The notes beneath the pieces were generated by a model. That model saw only the letters and a list, made by a program, of their open reading frames with translations. It was not told the origin of the DNA and did not search any database. This document shows positions 15,902-19,668 of a stretch of DNA of 19,668 bases, one piece after another. The stretch spans positions 1 through 19,668 of the forward strand of contig JBJTHJ010000013.1 of the NCBI GenBank assembly GCA_046094385.1, in the 5' to 3' direction. This DNA is from ZLKRG08 sp046094385. Its GTDB lineage: Bacteria; Actinomycetota; Actinomycetes; Nanopelagicales; Nanopelagicaceae. Both the position numbers and the translations under genes were made by a program. How positions within the stretch are numbered: position 1 is the first letter of the stretch; each line of letters begins with the position of its first letter.

Positions 15902-17348
15902 TCCCAGAGGATTCTTAAATATTCCGCGGGAGACACCAAAGCGTCGCCCAGTGGATGTTCGAATCCTTGACTGGAAAGAGGTCTATGAGCCGCAATCCCT
16001 AGATCACTTAAGAAACCAAGCAGCGCGTTGCATGGATTGTGGAATTCCTTTCTGCCACCAAGGTTGTCCGCTTGGAAATCTGATACCTGAATGGAATGAC
16101 TTGATGTATCGCGGTGATTCTGAATCTGCGATAGATCGACTTCATGCCACCAATAATTTCCCAGAATTCACTGGCAGACTTTGTCCAGCGCCATGTGAAA
16201 CCGCCTGCGTTGTATCTATCAATAGGGATGCGGTGACGATTAAGCAGATTGAATTGCGTACTGTCGAAGAGGCCTTTGGAACAGAGAGCATCAAACCATT
16301 GATTCCATCTCGATTAAGCGGCAAAACTGTGGCGGTAATTGGCTCTGGACCTGCTGGACTGGCAGCAGCGCAACAATTAACTAGAGCCGGTCATACAGTC
16401 GCCGTCTTTGAGCGCGCAGACAAGATCGGTGGATTACTACGCTACGGAATTCCTGAATTCAAAATGGAGAAGTGGGTCGTAGATCGAAGACTTCGTCAAA
16501 TGGAGAAGGAAGGCACCAGATTCCGCCCTAATGTAAATGTGGGGGTTGATATCACCGGAGATGATTTGCGCAAACGTTATGACGCAATCGTTTTGGCAGT
16601 CGGTGCAACCAAATGGCGCGATTTAAATATTCCTGGTCGTGAATTAAAAGGCGTATATCAAGCGATGGAGTATCTGCCTTGGGGAAATAAACAAGGTTTA
16701 GGAGAAATTTCGGAGCCTTTGATAAATGTAAAAGGTAAAGATGTTGTGGTAATTGGTGGCGGTGATACTGGCGCAGATTGTTTGGGAACTGCGATTCGAC
16801 AAGGAGCAGCGTCGGTGACCCAACTTGAGATCATGCCAAGGCCTACAGATGAGCGACCATCTACACAGCCTTGGCCGACTTATCCGATGATCTATCGCGT
16901 CTCAAGTGCGCACGAAGAGTTGGATAATCGAGTATTTAGCGTTAACACTCAAGAATTCATCGGTGATGGTGCAGGAAATTTGAAGGCACTTCGAATCGTG
17001 GAAGTGAAATTCGAGAACGGAAAGTTCGAAGCTGTTTCTGGATCCGAACGTGATCTCCCTGCAGATTTCGTATTCATGGCAATGGGCTTTACTGGACCGG
17101 AGCCAGGTGCGTTAATTGAACAATTGGAAGTTCAGCTCGATGAGCGCGGAAATATCAAGCGCGATGAGAATTTTCAAAGTAGCGAAGCGGGAATATTTGT
17201 AGCTGGCGATGCCGGTCGGGGACAATCGCTTATTGTCTGGGCGATTGCCGAGGGGCGAAGCGCAGCAAGCGCAGTGGATAGGTATCTAACTGGAGATACT
17301 CAATTACCATCGCCTATCGAACCAACTTCCAGACCTTTAACGGTATAA
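15894..17348 (+). CDS. gltD: Glutamate synthase (NADPH) small subunit GltD
   Basis: Flavoprotein that takes electrons from NADPH and passes them through 4Fe-4S clusters to GltB. The 484-aa product has the N-terminal cysteine region: Cys46, Cys49, Cys54 and Cys58 in CMDCGIPFCHQGCPLGN, and Cys97, Cys101 and Cys105 in LCPAPCETAC. Next comes an FAD-binding GSGPAGLAAA Rossmann motif at about 150-159 with GGLLRYGIPEFKM. An NADPH-binding VIGGGDTGADC lies at about 288, and the C-terminal FAD segment GIFVAGDAGRGQSLIVWAI follows. The ATG at 15894 lies inside the gltB end (8-bp overlap), with GAGG 9 nt upstream. Length and motifs are normal. Confidence 0.97.
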   Translation: MGNPRGFLNIPRETPKRRPVDVRILDWKEVYEPQSLDHLRNQAARCMDCGIPFCHQGCPLGNLIPEWNDLMYRGDSESAIDRLHATNNFPEFTGRLCPAPCETACVVSINRDAVTIKQIELRTVEEAFGTESIKPLIPSRLSGKTVAVIGSGPAGLAAAQQLTRAGHTVAVFERADKIGGLLRYGIPEFKMEKWVVDRRLRQMEKEGTRFRPNVNVGVDITGDDLRKRYDAIVLAVGATKWRDLNIPGRELKGVYQAMEYLPWGNKQGLGEISEPLINVKGKDVVVIGGGDTGADCLGTAIRQGAASVTQLEIMPRPTDERPSTQPWPTYPMIYRVSSAHEELDNRVFSVNTQEFIGDGAGNLKALRIVEVKFENGKFEAVSGSERDLPADFVFMAMGFTGPEPGALIEQLEVQLDERGNIKRDENFQSSEAGIFVAGDAGRGQSLIVWAIAEGRSAASAVDRYLTGDTQLPSPIEPTSRPLTV

Positions 17349-17384
17349 GAGGCAAAGAGCCAATTGTTAAGAATTTAGAATAGC

Positions 17385-17426
17385 GAACCAGAGTAGAGAA
17401 CCAGAGAGAGTCAGAGAGAGTAGAGA
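17385..17426 (+). repeat. Purine-rich repetitive leader immediately upstream of pyk
   Basis: The last 42 bases before the pyk start are almost all A and G and are internally repetitive. CAGAGAGAGT occurs twice in exact tandem (17402-17411 and 17412-17421). AGAGTAGAGA occurs at 17390-17399 and 17417-17426, and GAACCAGAG occurs at 17385 and 17398. The GAGAG at 17416-17420, 6 nt before the ATG, is the best Shine-Dalgarno-like match, since no AGGAG is present. A TAGAAT at 17376-17381 could be a -10 element, but no -35 is visible at the right distance. The whole gltD-pyk spacer is 78 bp. Confidence 0.75.
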
Positions 17427-18869
17427 ATGCGCCGCGCAAAGATCGTCTGCACCATGGGACCTGCTGTTGAAGCACCTGATCGGATCAAACTTCTAATTGA
17501 TGCTGGTATGAATATGGCGCGCCTTAACCTCTCGCATGGAAGTTATGATGAGCATCAACTTCGCTTGGATCGAGTGCGCCAAGCTGCCAAAGAGGCCAAC
17601 CGGCCAATTGCAATCTTGGTTGACTTACAAGGGCCAAAGATTCGTTTGGGTAAATTTGCAGATGGTCCTCACGAACTATCTCGTGGCGACATTTTCACAA
17701 TCACCACTGATGAAATTCAAGGAAGTAAAGATCGAGTCAGTACCACTTTCAAGGGCCTGACAGCAGATTGCAAGCCGGGAGATCGCTTACTAATCGATGA
17801 TGGAAAAGTGACGGTTGAAGTTGTAGAGATAAAAGGCAATGATGTAATTACCAAATGTATAGAACCTGGCATGGTCTCTAATAACAAAGGTATCAATTTG
17901 CCAGGTGTTGCAGTCTCAGTGCCGGCTTTATCAGAGAAAGATAAAGAGGATCTGCGCTGGGGCCTCAAAGCTGGAGTTGACTTTATCGCGCTCTCATTTG
18001 TAAGAGATGCCAAAGATATAAAAGATGTATATGCGATTATGGATGAGGTCGGAATCAGATTGCCAGTTATCGCAAAGATCGAGAAACCCCAGGCAGTTGT
18101 AAATCTAGAAGAGATTGTCGATGCCTTTGATGGCATCATGGTCGCACGCGGTGATTTAGGTGTCGAACTACCAATCGAAGAGGTGCCTTTGGTTCAGAAG
18201 CGTTGCGTGGCACTGGCCCGCGCCGCAGCTAAACCGGTGATTGTGGCAACCCAAATGCTTGATTCGATGATCACTAACAGCACTCCAACTCGCGCCGAAG
18301 CCACAGATTGTGCAAACGCAGTTTTAGATGGCGCGGATGCTTTGATGCTCTCAGGCGAGACCTCTGTCGGAGATTTCGCAATTGAAGCGGTAAAGACCAT
18401 GGCCAGAATTATCGAACATACCGAATCAAAGGCGTTAGATCGCATCGCAGCTTTGGATGCCAAGCCAACTACCAAAGGTGGCGCTATCACCAAAGCCGCA
18501 ACTGAAATCGGCGCTACTTTAAATGCGAAATATCTAGTGGCATTTACTGAAAGCGGTGAATCTGCCAGAAGAATGGCGATGTTTAGAAACTCAATTCCAA
18601 TCCTGGCCTTAACTCCAGTTGAAGGTACCTTTAATCGCTTATCTCTCTCGTGGGGAGTCGAACCTGGCATAGTGCCACCTGTTGCACATACCGATGACAT
18701 GGTCAAACAAGTTGATCAATGGCTGATTGAACATGGTGAAGCGCAAATAGGAGATACCGTGGTGATTGTTGCAGGCGCTCCACCTGGTATCCCAGGTTCA
18801 ACAAATGCGGTACGAGTGCATGTAATTGGCGATGCTATTAGCGGTCGCGCTGCGGCATATCGCAATTAG
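17427..18869 (+). CDS. pyk: Pyruvate kinase
   Basis: Final glycolytic enzyme, converting phosphoenolpyruvate and ADP to pyruvate and ATP in the cytoplasm. The 480-aa protein starts MRRAKIVCTMGPA. It shows MNMARLNLSHGS, LVDLQGPKIRLG (active-site lysine and arginine), the B-domain insertion at about 70-165, ALSFVRDAKD, and IAKIEKPQAVVNLEEI with the catalytic lysine. VARGDLGVELP supplies metal ligands, and VATQMLDSMITNSTPTRAEA is the pyruvate kinase signature. LMLSGETSVG and a complete C-terminal allosteric-type domain with FTESGESARRMA follow. The ATG is fixed by the conserved N-terminus. It is followed 36 nt later by a tRNA gene, and a possible tRNA promoter begins just past its stop. Confidence 0.97.
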   Translation: MRRAKIVCTMGPAVEAPDRIKLLIDAGMNMARLNLSHGSYDEHQLRLDRVRQAAKEANRPIAILVDLQGPKIRLGKFADGPHELSRGDIFTITTDEIQGSKDRVSTTFKGLTADCKPGDRLLIDDGKVTVEVVEIKGNDVITKCIEPGMVSNNKGINLPGVAVSVPALSEKDKEDLRWGLKAGVDFIALSFVRDAKDIKDVYAIMDEVGIRLPVIAKIEKPQAVVNLEEIVDAFDGIMVARGDLGVELPIEEVPLVQKRCVALARAAAKPVIVATQMLDSMITNSTPTRAEATDCANAVLDGADALMLSGETSVGDFAIEAVKTMARIIEHTESKALDRIAALDAKPTTKGGAITKAATEIGATLNAKYLVAFTESGESARRMAMFRNSIPILALTPVEGTFNRLSLSWGVEPGIVPPVAHTDDMVKQVDQWLIEHGEAQIGDTVVIVAGAPPGIPGSTNAVRVHVIGDAISGRAAAYRN

Positions 18870-18896
18870 ATTTTCGCTTAAGTAATCGCCTAAACT
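18866..18896 (+). promoter_or_regulatory. Possible promoter of the tRNA and response-regulator unit
   Basis: TAAACT at 18891-18896 is a reasonable -10 element, 9 bases before the first tRNA base. That spacing would place the transcription start just ahead of the mature tRNA 5' end. The upstream -35 region is weak: TTAGAT at 18866-18871 with a long, 19-base spacing, overlapping the end of pyk. Confidence rests mainly on the -10 and its position. Confidence 0.35.
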
Positions 18897-18905
18897 TAAC
18901 CCTCC

Positions 18906-18978
18906 GCCTCGGTACTCCAACGGTAGAGAGGGCAGTCTCAAACACTGCATAGTGTCGGTTCGAATCCGACTCGGGGCA
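18906..18978 (+). tRNA. tRNA with anticodon CAA (Leu), class I shape
   Basis: A complete 73-nt cloverleaf can be drawn. The 7-bp acceptor stem pairs 18906-18912 with 18971-18977 (two G-U wobbles). The D arm has a 3-bp stem and GG in the loop. The anticodon stem pairs 18932-18936 with 18944-18948 around loop CTCAAAC, giving anticodon CAA at 18939-18941. The variable loop is 5 nt. The 5-bp T stem has loop TTCGAAT. The discriminator is A at 18978; CCA is not encoded. Anticodon CAA and A73 point to leucine (UUG codons). However, bacterial leucine tRNAs normally carry a long variable arm and run about 85 nt, so this short form is odd. That it is a tRNA is clear; leucine identity is inferred from the anticodon and discriminator. 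Confidence 0.85.
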
Positions 18979-18979
18979 C

Positions 18980-19549
18980 ATGAAGATTCTCGTCGCAGAG
19001 GACGAGGCGTTGATTCGCCTAGATCTCGTAGAGATGCTCCGCGAAGCAGGTTATGAAGTGATAGCTGAGGCCGGTAATGGTCAAGAGGCGATATCTTTAA
19101 ATCAGAAACTAAATCCGGATTTGGCGATTTTAGATATAAACATGCCCATCATGGATGGTTTAACTGCAGCCGAAACGATCGTTCAATCAACGCCAGTTTT
19201 AATTTTGACCGCTTTTAGCCAGAGAGATTTGGTCGAGCGGGCAAATGCTGCCGGTGTCATGGCTTACTTATTGAAGCCTTTTACGATAAATGATCTGATT
19301 CCAGCAATTGAGATTGCAGCAAGTCGCCATAAGCAGATGAGCGCCCTGGTCCAAGAGGTATCGAATTTGAATGAGCGATTGGAGACGCGCAAACTGATCG
19401 ATCGCGCAAAAGGTATTTTGATGCAAGCGCTCAATCTCTCAGAGCCAGAGGCCTTCTCCTGGATTCAGCGGGCGGCTATGGATCGACGACTCTCGATGAA
19501 AGAGGTAGCGATAGCAGTAATTGACCCCAATGCCCAGATTAATAGGTAA
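18980..19549 (+). CDS. pdtaR: REC-ANTAR response regulator, PdtaR-like
   Basis: A 189-aa two-component regulator that binds RNA rather than DNA. The receiver domain (about 1-115) has the acidic pocket in LVAEDEA (Glu7, Asp8), phosphoacceptor Asp52 in ILDINMP, Thr77 in LTAFS and Lys99 in LLKPF. After a coiled linker (about 118-135), the ANTAR domain (about 136-181) shows LIDRAKGILMQALNLSEPEA and LSMKEVAIAVI. In characterised members, phosphorylation by a PdtaS-type kinase promotes dimerisation and binding of paired hexaloop hairpins to prevent termination. No kinase gene is in the window. The ATG cannot be moved downstream without losing beta strand 1. It lies one base after the tRNA, so there is no separate ribosome binding site. 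The symbol is given by domain architecture and context. Confidence 0.93.
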   Translation: MKILVAEDEALIRLDLVEMLREAGYEVIAEAGNGQEAISLNQKLNPDLAILDINMPIMDGLTAAETIVQSTPVLILTAFSQRDLVERANAAGVMAYLLKPFTINDLIPAIEIAASRHKQMSALVQEVSNLNERLETRKLIDRAKGILMQALNLSEPEAFSWIQRAAMDRRLSMKEVAIAVIDPNAQINR

Positions 19550-19582
19550 TTTGGCGCATGCCCCTTTTAATCGAATTTGGCC

Positions 19583-19588
19583 TATACT
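19583..19588 (+). promoter_or_regulatory. Possible -10 element for an off-window downstream gene
   Basis: TATACT in the spacer after the response regulator is close to the actinobacterial -10 consensus. No convincing -35 sits 16-18 bases upstream (that stretch is C-rich). TTGGCG at 19551 is too far away. No start codon with coding potential appears before the window ends, so the gene it might serve is not visible. Confidence 0.3.
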
Positions 19589-19633
19589 TGCCCCCATTTT
19601 CTGTATCCAAGCAAGTTATCTGGGGGCGCTTGC
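19586..19633 (+). other. Competing inverted repeats in the terminal spacer
   Basis: A perfect 7-bp inverted repeat, GCCCCCA (19590-19596) and TGGGGGC (19621-19627), encloses 24 bases. Alternative pairings overlap it: ACTTGC (19586-19591) with GCAAGT (19611-19616), and GCAAG (19611-19615) with CTTGC (19629-19633). These cannot all form at once. There is no T-run after the GC-rich arm, so this is not a standard intrinsic terminator. It could be an operator or a switching RNA leader; the remaining 35 bases hold nothing I recognise. Confidence 0.4.
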
Positions 19634-19668
19634 AACGTTACCTAATCTTTACCCAATCAAGTCTTGTC

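Noticed and set aside
18194..18706. 170-aa minus-strand open frame opposite pyk
   Set aside because: It is a shadow of the intact, motif-complete pyk frame. Its composition is that of reverse-read coding sequence and it has no domain. The same applies to 17717-18139 and 15430-15792.
19590..19627. Intrinsic terminator after the response regulator
   Set aside because: The 7-bp GC-rich stem has a 24-base loop and is not followed by a T-run, so it does not meet the usual pattern.
1..19668. Novel defence, toxin-antitoxin, prophage or secondary-metabolite system
   Set aside because: Apart from the short hypothetical protein at 5583, every substantial gene matches a known housekeeping or widespread membrane-protein family, and no mobility genes, integrases or unusual gene clusters are visible.

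Overview
The window reads as a chromosomal stretch from a low-GC, streamlined actinobacterium. The gene order (hisCBHAFI, trpE-x-trpC-trpB-trpA, mauE-like, dsbA-like, lgt, gltBD, pyk, tRNA, ANTAR response regulator) is the actinobacterial one. The hisA product carries the PriA (bifunctional HisA/TrpF) residues, and no trpF is present. The moderate-to-low GC, very short intergenic gaps and lack of mobile DNA fit the freshwater acI lineage (Nanopelagicales, e.g. Planktophila-like). That placement is an inference from gene order and composition, not from a search.

Layout, all on the + strand. (1) 1-4092: histidine genes hisC (5' end outside the window), hisB, hisH, hisA/priA, hisF, hisI. (2) 4099-8503: tryptophan genes trpE, a 52-aa single-pass membrane protein, trpC, trpB, trpA. 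(3) 8500-11215: an envelope block with a MauE/DoxX-like membrane protein, a membrane-anchored DsbA-like oxidoreductase, the lipoprotein transferase Lgt and a VIT-family Fe/Mn transporter. (4) A 177-bp spacer with a 12-bp tandem repeat and a possible promoter. (5) 11393-17348: gltB and gltD, the two subunits of glutamate synthase. (6) A purine-rich repetitive leader, then pyk. (7) A 73-nt tRNA with anticodon CAA, then one base later the start codon of a PdtaR-like REC-ANTAR response regulator. (8) A terminal non-coding stretch with competing inverted repeats.

From hisC to the transporter the genes overlap by 4 bases, abut, or lie at most 43 bases apart, so the first 11.2 kb looks like one transcription unit. 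HisC, B, H, A, F and I supply middle and late histidine-pathway steps; hisD, hisG and hisE must be elsewhere. TrpE, C, B and A together with PriA cover tryptophan synthesis except TrpD and the TrpG amidotransferase subunit, which are also not here. HisH and GltB both use glutamine, and GltBD regenerates glutamate for aminotransferases such as HisC. The MauE-like and DsbA-like pair probably form a periplasm-facing thiol redox couple.

Nearly everything is ordinary biosynthesis, and I see no new defence, mobile or secondary-metabolite system. The most unusual points are: a class I-shaped tRNA with a leucine (CAA) anticodon; the 1-base gap between that tRNA and the regulator's ATG, which rules out a normal ribosome binding site; the 52-aa membrane protein between trpE and trpC; and the 12-bp tandem repeat that begins inside the transporter's last codons.
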